This document shows, in pieces, positions 50,543 to 58,520 of a DNA stretch of 64,000 nucleotides. Numbering within the stretch: the stretch's first letter is position 1; the number at the start of each line of letters is the position of its first letter. The notes under the pieces are model-generated. The model did no database searches and was not told where the DNA came from. It saw only the letters and a program-made list of their open reading frames with translations. The stretch comes from Syntrophotaleaceae bacterium (GTDB lineage Bacteria > Desulfobacterota > Desulfuromonadia > Desulfuromonadales > Syntrophotaleaceae), in contig JAWKQB010000003.1 in the NCBI GenBank assembly GCA_041390365.1, positions 310,001 through 374,000 on the forward strand. The letters run 5' to 3'. Position numbers and translations under genes: made by a program.

Positions 50543-51835
50543 ATGAACATTCTCATGATGACCAATACCTTCACTCCCCATGTGGGAGGGGTGGCCCGCA
50601 GCGTCGAGACCTTCAGCGAGAGCTTTCGACAACTCGGTCACCGGGTCCTGGTTTCCGCCCCTTCCTTCGAGGGCTACCAACCGGACGAACCTGAAGTCAT
50701 CCGTTTCCCCGCCTGGCAGCATTTCTACAACAGCGATTTCAGCGTACCCATGCCGGTTCCGGGACGTCTGCTGGCCGCCCTGAAGGATTTTCAGCCGGAC
50801 ATAGTACACTCGCATCACCCCTTTCTGCTGGGAGACACAGCGCTGCGCGTCGCCGCCCAGCGGGGTTTGCCTGTCGTCTTCACCCATCACACACTCTACG
50901 AACGCTACACCCACTACCTGCCCCTGGATTCTCCGCGGCTGCGAAGGTTCGCCGTCGAACTGGCCATCGGCTACTGCAACCTTTGCGATGCCGTGGTAGC
51001 GCCAAGTGCGTCAGTGGCGGACTGTCTCAGGGATAGGGGGGTGAAGGTTCCTGTACGGGTGATTCCGACGGGAGTTGATACGGCAATGTTTGTTGGAGCC
51101 GACGGCCGAAGGTTTCGAAGGCGGCATGGCATACCCCAGGATTTTTTCCTGTTGGGCTATCTCGGGCGCCTCAGCTCTGAGAAGAATTTGCGCTTTCTGG
51201 CCGAAGCCGCCCTCTCCTTCCTTCATCGTCATCCCCGGTCCGGCCTGCTTTTGGTCGGTGAAGGAACCGCCAAACAGGAGGTTCTGGCGCCCTTCGAAGC
51301 CGCCGGCCTGAGCCATCGGCTTTTTAGCCCGGGCCTTCTTCAGCGGGATGAGCTGGCGGAGGCCTATCGGGCCATGAATGTTTTCATCTTCGCCTCGAAA
51401 AGCGAAACGCAGGGGATGGTTTTGACGGAGGCCATGGGGGCGGGAGTTCCGGTTGTGGCCCTCGATGGACCGGGGGTGAGGGACATTGTCCGGGACGGCA
51501 GAAACGGCCGGCTGCTGCCGGAAGAGGAGATCGCTCCCTTCGCCGAGGCTCTCGAGTGGGTTCTGAATCTTGCCGATGACTGTCTGCGCCAGCTCATGCA
51601 GGAAATTGCGGAAACCGCCCAGGCGTTTTCAATGGACGGAAGTGCCGCGAAAATGCTCGATCTTTACCGGGAGCTGGTAGAGAACGGGCCTCGTCAGGAG
51701 GCGCTGAACGGACCATTGACGGCCCTGCGTCAGCGATTCGAGGAAGAGTGGAAAATTTTGCACAATTTTGCCAATGCCATCGGCGGGGCCATGCGAACTT
51801 CGGCATCCCTGGAGCCTGACGGGAATCCCGAGTGA
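50543..51835 (+). CDS. Glycosyltransferase family 4 protein
   Basis: This protein of about 430 aa has the GT4 N-terminal signature MNILMMTNTFTPHVGGVARSVE. IVHSHHPFLLGDTALRVA and VFTHHTLYERYTHYL belong to the acceptor domain. The donor domain begins LGYLGRLSSEKNLRFL (about 205) with the E-x7-E motif in ASKSETQGMVLTEAMGAGVPVVA. The C-terminal 80 residues are a helical extension. Relatives of this form add glucose to diacylglycerol or transfer sugars in glycolipid synthesis. It overlaps the next gene (acyltransferase) by four bases, GTGA, which supports a lipid-glycan product. The start ATG at 50543 is behind AGGAGCGGGAG. The sugar and acceptor are not determined. Confidence 0.9.
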   Translation: MNILMMTNTFTPHVGGVARSVETFSESFRQLGHRVLVSAPSFEGYQPDEPEVIRFPAWQHFYNSDFSVPMPVPGRLLAALKDFQPDIVHSHHPFLLGDTALRVAAQRGLPVVFTHHTLYERYTHYLPLDSPRLRRFAVELAIGYCNLCDAVVAPSASVADCLRDRGVKVPVRVIPTGVDTAMFVGADGRRFRRRHGIPQDFFLLGYLGRLSSEKNLRFLAEAALSFLHRHPRSGLLLVGEGTAKQEVLAPFEAAGLSHRLFSPGLLQRDELAEAYRAMNVFIFASKSETQGMVLTEAMGAGVPVVALDGPGVRDIVRDGRNGRLLPEEEIAPFAEALEWVLNLADDCLRQLMQEIAETAQAFSMDGSAAKMLDLYRELVENGPRQEALNGPLTALRQRFEEEWKILHNFANAIGGAMRTSASLEPDGNPE

Positions 51836-52557
51836 GTAAAAAGGGTCAACATGAGGACAGGTTGGCTTTCGACGAATCCGGGATCCCTTTCGCCAAAAAC
51901 CGGACAGCGTGCCTGACGGGGAATCTCTTTGCCGGGTTGTTACAGGCCTGGGCCGCCTCATGGCAGAAGCATATCCAGGGATTGGAAGGGATCGACGCGA
52001 TGATCGAGCGCGGGGAACGGACCCTGATTCTGTTCTGGCACGGCAAATACCTGCCGCTGTTCCCCCTGATGAAGCAAAAAAAGGCCTGTGTGCTGACCAA
52101 CAGTTCTTTTCGGGGCAGGGTCATCGGCCAGGTGTGTCGCCGCTTCGGCTACCATTCGGTCCATCTTCCTGAGAAACCTGAGAAAAGATATCTGTTCACT
52201 CTGCGTCGTGCCCTGGCCGATCACCCTCTTTGGGGGACCGCCGCCGATGGCCCGACAGGACCCTGGCATCACATCAAGCCGTCGACCCTGGAACTGGCCA
52301 GCCGGTTCAATTTCACCCTGTTGCCGCTCGGAGTGGCGGCCAATCATTGCTGGCAGTCGAAAAGCCGCTGGGACAGGATGGAAATGCCCTGGCCCTTTTC
52401 GCGAATCGCCCTGGTCATCGGGCAACCGCTTCGGCTGCCGGAAAACCTCGATCCCGTCAGCTCTCCCCCATGGGTGGAACACCTGCGGGAGAGCCTGGAC
52501 AGATGCCATGAAGAAGCGGAACGACTGATCGGAAAAAAACACGACAAAAAAGGATAG
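51832..52557 (+). CDS. Lysophospholipid acyltransferase family protein (DUF374 type)
   Basis: This 241-aa protein has the DUF374 LPLAT features: TLILFWHGKYLPLFPLMKQ, a variant of the 'HxxxxL' acceptor motif, CVLTNSSFRGRVIGQVCRRFG, and the diagnostic WGTAADGPTGPWHHIKPSTL (about 136-155, matching 'DGPxGPxxxxxxG'). It shows LPLGVAANHCWQ in the expected position. Such enzymes transfer an acyl chain to a lipid or glycolipid acceptor at the inner membrane. The GTG start overlaps the stop of the glycosyltransferase by four bases (GTGA), so the two are coupled; a role in making an acylated glycolipid follows as inference. A thiamine-dependent decarboxylase gene begins 4 bp after it. Confidence 0.86.
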   Translation: MSKKGQHEDRLAFDESGIPFAKNRTACLTGNLFAGLLQAWAASWQKHIQGLEGIDAMIERGERTLILFWHGKYLPLFPLMKQKKACVLTNSSFRGRVIGQVCRRFGYHSVHLPEKPEKRYLFTLRRALADHPLWGTAADGPTGPWHHIKPSTLELASRFNFTLLPLGVAANHCWQSKSRWDRMEMPWPFSRIALVIGQPLRLPENLDPVSSPPWVEHLRESLDRCHEEAERLIGKKHDKKG

Positions 52558-52561
52558 TGCC

Positions 52562-54208
52562 ATGAAACCCCCGACAACCGTCAGCGAATATCTTATCTAC
52601 CGACTGCATGAACTGGGCGTCAGGCATGTCTTCGGCGTCCCGGGAGACTACGTGCTCGGGTTTTTTCGACAACTTGAAGACAGCCCCCTGCAGGTCATCA
52701 ATACCTGCGATGAGCAGGGGGCGGGGTTTGCCGCCGATGCCTACGCCCGTCTGCACGGCCTTGGCGTGGTCTGCATCACCTATTGCGTTGGTGGCATGAA
52801 AGTCGCCAACACAACGGCTCAGGCCTTCGCGGAAAAATCGCCGGTTGTAGTGATCAGCGGCGCCCCCGGCCGGCGGGAACGGCAACGCAACCCCCTGCTC
52901 CATCACAAGGTACGGGATTTCGACACCCAGCTGAATATCTTTCGTCATCTCACGGTGGCAGCCACCGACCTGATGGATACCCAGAACGGCTGCCGGGATA
53001 TCGACCGGGTCCTCGAAGCGGCCCTGCGATACAAGCGCCCGGTCTACATCGAACTTCCGCGGGACCTCACCGCCCTGTCCTGCCCCACCTATCGCCAAAG
53101 TTTCAGCACCGATCAGCAGAGCGATCGGGATGCCCTCCGGGAAGCGCTAGGCGAAACCCTTTCACGACTCCGTCAGGCCAAGCAGCCGGTCTTCATTGCC
53201 GGAGTCGAAATCTCGCGTTTTCAACTGGAACAGCCTTTTCTGGAAATGGTCACCCGGACCGGCATCCCCTTCGCTTCGACCCTGCTGGGGAAATCCGCGG
53301 TCAATGAGGATCATCCCCTTTACCTGGGAGTCTATGAAGGGGCCCTGTGCCGGGAACAGGTGCGCCGCTATGTCGAGGACAGCGATTGCGTGGTGCTCTG
53401 CGGCGTCCTCATGACCGATGTCAACCTGGGCATCTATACCGCCAAGCTGAACCAGACCCAGTTGATCTCCATCGGCAGCGAAACCACCTCCATCGGCTAC
53501 CACAGCTATCCGGACGTTTTCCTCGCCGATTTTCTGGAAGGTCTGTCGGCGGAAGATCTGCCCGACCGTCAGTTCGACCTGCCGCAAGAACCGGGGATGG
53601 GCGAGTTTTCCGCAACGGATGAACCGATCACCATCAACCGCCTTATTCAGGCATTGCAGCATCAGTTGGACAAGCAGATCGTCCTGCTGGCCGATCCGGG
53701 CGAAGCGCTTTTCGGTGCTGCCGAACTGAAAATGCACCATTCCGGCGCCTTCATCGCATCGGCTTACTACACCTCCATGGGATTTGCCGTGCCCGGCGCT
53801 CTCGGGGCGCAGATGGCCCGGCCGGACCTGCGCCCTGTGGTGCTGGTGGGGGACGGCGCCTTCCAGATGTCCGGCATGGAATTGGCCACCGCCGGACGTT
53901 TCGGCCTCACCCCCATCGTCATCGTGCTCAACAACCGTGGCTACGGGACCGAACGGCCCATGCTGGACGGCCACTTCAACGACATCCCCCTGTGGAGATT
54001 CAGCCGGCTGCCGGACTTCCTCGGCACCGGCCGGGGCTACGAAATCCATACGGAAAAAGAGTTCGTGGACGCCCTGGCCCGGGCTCAGGCCGATCGATCG
54101 AATTGGGCCATCCTCGAGGTCCATATTGACCCGAAGGATTGCTCCGCGGCCCTGAAGCGGTTGACCGCCGCACTGGGAGAAAAGGTGCGGGAGAACTCCT
54201 GTAAATAA
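52562..54208 (+). CDS. Thiamine diphosphate-dependent 2-oxoacid decarboxylase (pyruvate/indolepyruvate decarboxylase-like)
   Basis: This 548-aa enzyme shows the three-domain ThDP layout. The PYR domain starts VSEYLIYRLHELGVRHVFGVPGDYVLGFF and holds the catalytic Glu in NTCDEQGAGFAADAYAR (about 48-64). The middle domain spans about 190-330. The PP domain carries the ThDP/Mg motif VGDGAFQMSGMELATAGRFG to NNRGYGTERP (about 437-467). Its HH-like pair, NPLLHHKVRDFDTQL, fits decarboxylases of pyruvate, indolepyruvate or branched 2-oxoacids. It gives an aldehyde plus CO2. It lies 4 bp after the acyltransferase, an unusual combination. A strong terminator follows. Which acid is used is not determined by sequence. 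Confidence 0.9.
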   Translation: MKPPTTVSEYLIYRLHELGVRHVFGVPGDYVLGFFRQLEDSPLQVINTCDEQGAGFAADAYARLHGLGVVCITYCVGGMKVANTTAQAFAEKSPVVVISGAPGRRERQRNPLLHHKVRDFDTQLNIFRHLTVAATDLMDTQNGCRDIDRVLEAALRYKRPVYIELPRDLTALSCPTYRQSFSTDQQSDRDALREALGETLSRLRQAKQPVFIAGVEISRFQLEQPFLEMVTRTGIPFASTLLGKSAVNEDHPLYLGVYEGALCREQVRRYVEDSDCVVLCGVLMTDVNLGIYTAKLNQTQLISIGSETTSIGYHSYPDVFLADFLEGLSAEDLPDRQFDLPQEPGMGEFSATDEPITINRLIQALQHQLDKQIVLLADPGEALFGAAELKMHHSGAFIASAYYTSMGFAVPGALGAQMARPDLRPVVLVGDGAFQMSGMELATAGRFGLTPIVIVLNNRGYGTERPMLDGHFNDIPLWRFSRLPDFLGTGRGYEIHTEKEFVDALARAQADRSNWAILEVHIDPKDCSAALKRLTAALGEKVRENSCK

Positions 54209-54246
54209 AAAAAGGGCGGCATCCCTAGCGGCGCCGCCCTTTTTTT
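54207..54246 (+). terminator. Strong Rho-independent terminator of the 50543-54208 operon
   Basis: AAAAAAAGGGCGGC (54207-54220) and GCCGCCCTTTTTTT (54233-54246) pair perfectly over 14 bp around a 12-nt loop. The stem overlaps the decarboxylase stop, and its tail of T residues fits a textbook terminator on the plus strand; it may also stop minus-strand transcription of the yeeE pair. Confidence 0.85.
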
Positions 54247-54256
54247 ATTTAAAACC

Positions 54257-54280
54257 CTATAGGACATATGCGTCCTATGG
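54257..54280. repeat. Palindromic repeat, family A, copy near 54.26 kb
   Basis: CTATAGGAC (54257-54265) and GTCCTATGG (54272-54280) pair with a single G-T mismatch around ATATGC, the same arm sequence and 6-nt loop as the 27352 copy. It lies just past the decarboxylase terminator, in a convergent spacer. Confidence 0.7.
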
Positions 54281-54299
54281 GACCTATGGAAAATCTTTC

Positions 54300-54827
54300 T
54301 CAGAGCCCCTTCTTCTCAAACCAGACAAACAGCGGAATCACCAGGACAAACATCACCGCAATGATGATCCAGTGGTTGACGCCCAGCATTTCAGGCAGGG
54401 AGATCTTGCCGAAGTCTCCCCAGCTCATGACGGTCCGCTTCAAGCCCGGATAGAACTCGGCAAAAACTCCGGCACCGAAAAGCATCCCCAGTATGGCCCA
54501 AATCGAATCCCAGCGGCCCTCTCCAAGGGCACCCAGGGAGGTTCCCGGACAATAGCCGACCAATCCCCAGCCAACGCCGAAAATCAATCCGCCAATGATA
54601 TTGCTTCCCAGCACCGCGGACTTGTGCTTCAGAGCCAGCAGGCCGAGGTCGTTGAGCAGATAGATGCCCACCATCCCGACCAGTATGGCGGACAGCATGA
54701 ACTTGACGATGGTCATGTCGATGAGGCGCAGGGCGCCGAGCTGTTTGTCATAGCGCAGCACGCGACCCTTCTGCAGCAGAAAACCGAACAGTATGCCCGT
54801 CACCAATCCCCAGATCAGAAGATTCAT
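54300..54827 (-). CDS. YeeE/YedE family membrane protein (half-transporter)
   Basis: This 175-aa protein has about five membrane segments and the family cysteine motif GYCPGTSLGALGEGRWD (about 86-102). YeeE/YedE proteins (TsuA-like) move thiosulfate or other sulfur species through their conserved Cys pathway. This is a half-length version; its partner of similar type is the next gene upstream, ending 8 bp away. Together the two likely form one channel. The C-terminus is amphipathic (LFVWFEKKGL). The start ATG at 54827 follows AAGTGAGG. Whether the substrate is thiosulfate, sulfide or selenium species is not known. Confidence 0.85.
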   Translation of the reverse strand: MNLLIWGLVTGILFGFLLQKGRVLRYDKQLGALRLIDMTIVKFMLSAILVGMVGIYLLNDLGLLALKHKSAVLGSNIIGGLIFGVGWGLVGYCPGTSLGALGEGRWDSIWAILGMLFGAGVFAEFYPGLKRTVMSWGDFGKISLPEMLGVNHWIIIAVMFVLVIPLFVWFEKKGL

Positions 54828-54835
54828 ATGTCACC

Positions 54836-55348
54836 TCACTTGTAGACCAGCCGGGCCACGACGACACCGCCGGCAAAGAAACAGACCAGAGCGATGAAGC
54901 CACTGGCTGAAAGCTGCATCAGACCGCTCAGGCCATGGCCACTCGGGCAACCTCCCGCCATCCTCGCTCCGAACATGAGGATCACTCCCCCGACGAAAGC
55001 GGTCAGCGCTCGGCTGAACGTGCTGCGGGCGCCGAACCGGGCCTGCCACATATCAGGCACAGCCTGCCAGCGGAAGGAGCCGGAGGTGACCGCTGCGATC
55101 AAACCGCCGAGCAGGATGCCGACCACGAACATCCACTGCCATTCGACCTTCGGCGCTTCCTTGATGTAATACTCCATCCTCGCCACCCGCTCGGGATCGA
55201 ACCATTCCTGAATCATCCCGGTAGTGCGAACGAAAGAGGTCGAGGCGCCGAAAAATTTTCCGGTGAAAGCGACCGACAGCACCGCGACCAGGCCCGACAG
55301 AGCTCCGGCCAGATAGGGATTCCAGATACCTTTGTCCGATGTCTGCAT
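54836..55348 (-). CDS. YeeE/YedE family membrane protein (second half-transporter)
   Basis: This 170-aa protein begins with a short charged N-terminus and four or five membrane segments: LAGALSGLVAVLSVAFTGK, WMFVVGILLGGLIAAVTSG, AFVGGVILMFGARMAGG and FIALVCFFAGGVVVARLV. The conserved Cys motif is GGCPSGHGLSGLMQLSA (about 129-145), which is the usual sulfur-relay site. It starts at an ATG behind AAGGAGG. It is followed by the second half with an 8-bp gap, so both are made from one mRNA. Pairs like this are fused in other bacteria. The combined role is inferred to be uptake of a sulfur compound. Confidence 0.85.
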   Translation of the reverse strand: MQTSDKGIWNPYLAGALSGLVAVLSVAFTGKFFGASTSFVRTTGMIQEWFDPERVARMEYYIKEAPKVEWQWMFVVGILLGGLIAAVTSGSFRWQAVPDMWQARFGARSTFSRALTAFVGGVILMFGARMAGGCPSGHGLSGLMQLSASGFIALVCFFAGGVVVARLVYK

Positions 55349-55422
55349 ATCATTCCTCCTTGGAATCGATGCATTAATGATATTCTGTTTCTCATATGTT
55401 GCAAGTAGCCTTCAACCTCCGG

Positions 55423-55995
55423 CTACCCCTGCTTCCCCTTGGCTCGGGGAGGGATCGGACAAACCGTGGCATAGTGATCCCTCTTGTCCCCCAGCAGGCA
55501 TTGCCAGCCGTTGACGATGGCGGAACAGGGGGGAGGACTGCCCTGGTAGCCGGCCAGGAGCGCCACATCCCTCGGTGGAACCAGTTCCCCGCGCCGGATA
55601 AAGGCGGCCCGTGCCAGGCTCACCGCATGCAGGGTGTCGCCACTCTCAAACCGCTGCTCGAGATAGAAATACTTCTCGTCCCAGGTCACCATGCGGGTGG
55701 TGATGTCGAATTTCCGCAGGGGCGGCAAAGGTCTGATAAAAGTGATCTCCGTGGCGTTGAGCACCGGCATCCAGCGCCGACGCAGCAACTTGCCGAGCAG
55801 TTTCATGCGCGCCAGATGCTCGATGCGGGCCACATCCAGCAGGCTGAAATACCGGCCGTTGGTTAGATGCATATTGACATCGCAGTCGGTGGGCAGCACC
55901 CGGAACGATCGCCGAAAGACACCTGTCAGATCGGCAGCCTCCGTCAGGAAGATGAGTCGCAGCAGCATCCAGAAAAGGCGAAGATAGAGGTTCAT
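55423..55995 (-). CDS. THEM6-like acyl-CoA thioesterase (4HBT superfamily)
   Basis: This protein of about 190 aa starts at the ATG at 55995 behind GAGGCTTG; an upstream GTG at 56034 is less likely. An N-terminal hydrophobic segment (LYLRLFWMLLRLIFLTEA) precedes the hotdog domain. That domain has the signature RVLPTDCDVNMHLTNGRYFSL, with the catalytic Asp, and YLEQRFESGDTLHAVSLARA. It would hydrolyse acyl-CoA thioesters near the membrane. It is divergent from the acyl-CoA dehydrogenase gene at 56316 across about 320 bp that hold a perfect palindrome, so it may be co-regulated with the beta-oxidation genes. The specific acyl chain is unknown. Confidence 0.82.
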   Translation of the reverse strand: MNLYLRLFWMLLRLIFLTEAADLTGVFRRSFRVLPTDCDVNMHLTNGRYFSLLDVARIEHLARMKLLGKLLRRRWMPVLNATEITFIRPLPPLRKFDITTRMVTWDEKYFYLEQRFESGDTLHAVSLARAAFIRRGELVPPRDVALLAGYQGSPPPCSAIVNGWQCLLGDKRDHYATVCPIPPRAKGKQG

Positions 55996-56315
55996 AAAGT
56001 CAAGCCTCGTAAGGCGTGAGGGGTGAGGGGTCACTCCAAACCCTCAAGGCTTCAGGCAGTTAACGATTTTACCCATGGGTAATTAAGCTTTTGGAATAAC
56101 GGTATGAAAGATACACCTTTCTCTACGATGGCATCAAGTTCATTATAATCGGGTCGTGTTTCCCTTCAAATTTGACAATGGCGTAAATACCGGTAATAAT
56201 TGAGATAAATGAACAGAGAAGGGCTCGTTTCCGCCCAAGGACGAGGGGGCTGAAATGCTCTTCGATCGGATGGAAAGGTTCGGTTACTCCATCCGTTAAA
56301 CAGGGAGGAGTTGCA
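55996..56315. other. Divergent spacer between thioesterase and fad operon
   Basis: About 320 bp: a GC-rich leader near the thioesterase, then the perfect palindrome TTACCCATGGGTAA at 56069-56082, an AT-rich tract (about 56085-56210) suited to promoters, and the acyl-CoA dehydrogenase ribosome-binding site (CAGGGAGGAG). I see no gene here. Confidence 0.55.
56069..56082. promoter_or_regulatory. Perfect palindrome TTACCCATGGGTAA (candidate fad operator)
   Basis: A 14-bp perfect palindrome lies in the AT-rich region between the divergent thioesterase and acyl-CoA dehydrogenase genes. Its size and place are typical for a TetR- or GntR-type repressor of fatty acid degradation. It does not match E. 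coli FadR or B. subtilis FadR sites. Confidence 0.45.
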
Positions 56316-58136
56316 ATGCAAAGTGACCCCCGCGACGAGAAAAGGGCCCTGGAAGCAGCCGAAGCCGCCCGCGAAACATCCTGGCAGCAGCCCAGTTTCA
56401 TCGGCGAACTTTTCATGGGCCGGTTCCGTACCGAACTGGTGTTCCCCTTTCCCGAACAGGACGAAACCGACCGCCGGGCCGGGGATGCAATCCTCGCCCC
56501 TTTGAAGACTTTTCTCGTGGAAAAAGTCGATGCCGACCGCATCGACCGGGAAAAGGAAATTCCCGCCGAGGTCATCGAGGGCCTCCGCAACCTCGGCCTG
56601 TTCGGCATCAAGCTGCCCAGGGAGCATGGCGGGCTTGGCCTTTCCCAAATCAACTACAACCGCATCATCCAGTTGGTGGCCGGCCATTGCGCTTCCACCG
56701 CCGTGCTTCTTTCGGCCCACCAGAGCATCGGCGTTCCCCAGCCTCTCAAGCTGTTCGGCACCGAGGAGCAGAAACGGACGTACATGCCCCGACTGGCAGG
56801 CGGAGCGATCAGCGCCTTCGCCCTGACCGAGCCGGGGGTCGGCTCCGATCCCTCGAAAATGTCGACAACGGCGACCTCCGTTGAGGACGATTCGGTCTAT
56901 CTGCTCAATGGCGAAAAGCTCTGGACCACCAACGGTCCCATCGCCGAACTGCTCATCGTCATGGCCCGCACCAACGACCCCAAGGCGGATCGTCCGGAGA
57001 TCACGGCCTTTATCGTCGAGGGGGACAGTCCCGGTCTGACCGTCTCCCACCGCTGCGACTTCATGGGGCTGAAGGGGATCCAGAACGGCCTGCTGAAGTT
57101 CGATAACGTGCGGGTGCCGAAAGAAAACATTTTGCAGGGGATCGGCCGTGGTCTGGCGCTGGCCCTGCGCACCCTCAATACCGGCCGACTGACTCTTCCG
57201 GCAGCCTGCGGCGGGGCGATGAAGCAGGTCCTGGCCATGTCCCGCGACTGGGCCGGCGAGCGGGTTCAGTGGGGGGTGCCGGTGGGTCGCCACGAGGCCG
57301 TCGCCGCCAAACTGGCCGCCATGGCCACCGATCTGTACGCGGTGGAAAGCCTGACCTGGCTGACGTCGGCCATGGCCGACCAGGCAGTCACCGACATCCG
57401 CCTGGAGGCGGCCATGGCCAAGATGTTCTGCAGCGAGGCGCTGTGGCGGACCGTGGACGCCGGGATGCAGATCCGCGGCGGACGGGGCTACGAAACCGCC
57501 GATTCCCTGCGGGCCCGAGGGGAGAAGCCGATGCCGATGGAGCGACTGCTGCGGGATGCCCGGATCAACATGATCATCGAAGGCACCAGCGAAATCATGC
57601 GCCTGTTCATCGCCCGCGAAGCCCTCGATCCCCACATGAAGGCGGCCGGGGTCACACCGACCTCCCAACGCATCGACCTGGTCGCCGCAACCAAATTTTA
57701 TGCCGGCTGGTATCCGCGCCTCTGGCTGCCCTCCTTCAGCCTTCCCGATGTCCCGGTTGCGGGCCCTTTGCGGAAACATCTGCGCTACCTGCAAGGGGCC
57801 ACCCGGCGCCTGGCCCGCGATCTGTTCCACATGCTGGCCCGGCACAGCCAGAAACTCCAGCGCCGGCAGCTGGTCCTGGGCCGCCTGGTCGACAGCGGCG
57901 CCGAACTGTTCGCCATGACGGCCGTCATTTCCCGAGCCTCCGCCGCCGGAGAACCGAAGGCCGTGGAGCTGGCTGATCTTTTTTGCCGCATGGCACGAAG
58001 GCGGCTGCGGCAGCTGCACCGCAACCTCTACTGCAACGACGACCGCCACCTCGGCCCCCTCGCCAAAAAGATTCTCGCCGGAGATTTCGCCTGGCTGGAG
58101 GACAATATGGTCAAGGAGTGGGAGAAACGGGGATAG
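56316..58136 (+). CDS. Acyl-CoA dehydrogenase (FadE-like)
   Basis: This 606-aa flavoenzyme shows the acyl-CoA dehydrogenase order. The N-terminal part includes GLFGIKLPREHGGLGLSQINYNRI and the middle part AFALTEPGVGSDPSKMSTTA. The flavin/base region follows: AMAKMFCSEALWRTVDAGMQIRGGRGYE in the C-terminal helical domain, with EGTSEIMRLFIAREAL holding the catalytic Glu. About 150 extra C-terminal residues form a helical bundle, as in the longer FadE proteins of Bacillus. It introduces the first double bond in beta-oxidation, passing electrons to ETF. The start at 56316 is behind GGGAGGAG. The next genes encode a FadN-like protein, thiolase and acyl-CoA ligase. Confidence 0.93.
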   Translation: MQSDPRDEKRALEAAEAARETSWQQPSFIGELFMGRFRTELVFPFPEQDETDRRAGDAILAPLKTFLVEKVDADRIDREKEIPAEVIEGLRNLGLFGIKLPREHGGLGLSQINYNRIIQLVAGHCASTAVLLSAHQSIGVPQPLKLFGTEEQKRTYMPRLAGGAISAFALTEPGVGSDPSKMSTTATSVEDDSVYLLNGEKLWTTNGPIAELLIVMARTNDPKADRPEITAFIVEGDSPGLTVSHRCDFMGLKGIQNGLLKFDNVRVPKENILQGIGRGLALALRTLNTGRLTLPAACGGAMKQVLAMSRDWAGERVQWGVPVGRHEAVAAKLAAMATDLYAVESLTWLTSAMADQAVTDIRLEAAMAKMFCSEALWRTVDAGMQIRGGRGYETADSLRARGEKPMPMERLLRDARINMIIEGTSEIMRLFIAREALDPHMKAAGVTPTSQRIDLVAATKFYAGWYPRLWLPSFSLPDVPVAGPLRKHLRYLQGATRRLARDLFHMLARHSQKLQRRQLVLGRLVDSGAELFAMTAVISRASAAGEPKAVELADLFCRMARRRLRQLHRNLYCNDDRHLGPLAKKILAGDFAWLEDNMVKEWEKRG

Positions 58137-58223
58137 GCTCGTGGCTCGTGGCTCGTGGCTCGTGGCTCGTGGCTCGTGGCTCGTGGCTCGTGGCTCGTGG
58201 CTCGTGGCTCGTGGCTCGTGGCT
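58136..58223 (+). repeat. 7-bp tandem repeat (GGCTCGT)n, about 12.5 copies
   Basis: A run of GGCTCGT units covers 58136-58223 (88 bp) with no visible sequence variation, beginning at the last base of the acyl-CoA dehydrogenase stop codon. The unit is 7 bp, so its copy number can change without affecting the upstream gene. Long runs of short units usually indicate slipped-strand variability. Confidence 0.9.
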
Positions 58224-58445
58224 GATTTTGACTTTGCCTTGCCTTTGCCGTCAACTCCCCTGTGACGCAGCCGGAGCGAAGCGGGCGGCGGGCGAAAAAG
58301 GCGGAAAAACTGTCTGAGGGAGCGCAGCGAGCGAGTTTTTTTCCGCCCGCCCGACGTCTGCTCCGCGCAGGGGACCCGCCGCAGGCGGGCAAGGAGCCGG
58401 GGCGCGTTTTTCTGCTTACTCTTTTGACGCGCATCAAAAGAGTAA
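58224..58445. repeat. GC-rich stem-loop element between the fadE-like and fadN-like genes
   Basis: Several nested inverted repeats are visible. GGGAGCGCAGCGAGCGAG precedes a T-run and CCGCCCGCCCGACG. CCCGCCGCAGGCGGG (58376-58390) is self-complementary. TTACTCTTTTGACGCG (58416-58431) is nearly complementary to CGCATCAAAAGAGTAA (58430-58445). It behaves like a mobile or REP-type intergenic element. No coding frame is convincing. Confidence 0.55.
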
Positions 58446-58520
58446 GGCGTCGCGCGGGGGCGCAACCCCGCGGTTCAGGTTTTCAGCCTGTAGCCGGAAC
58501 CAGGAACGGGGAGGAGAAAA

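Noticed and set aside
58136..58223. CRISPR-like array
   Set aside because: The units are only 7 bp, contiguous and without spacers, so this is a simple tandem repeat.
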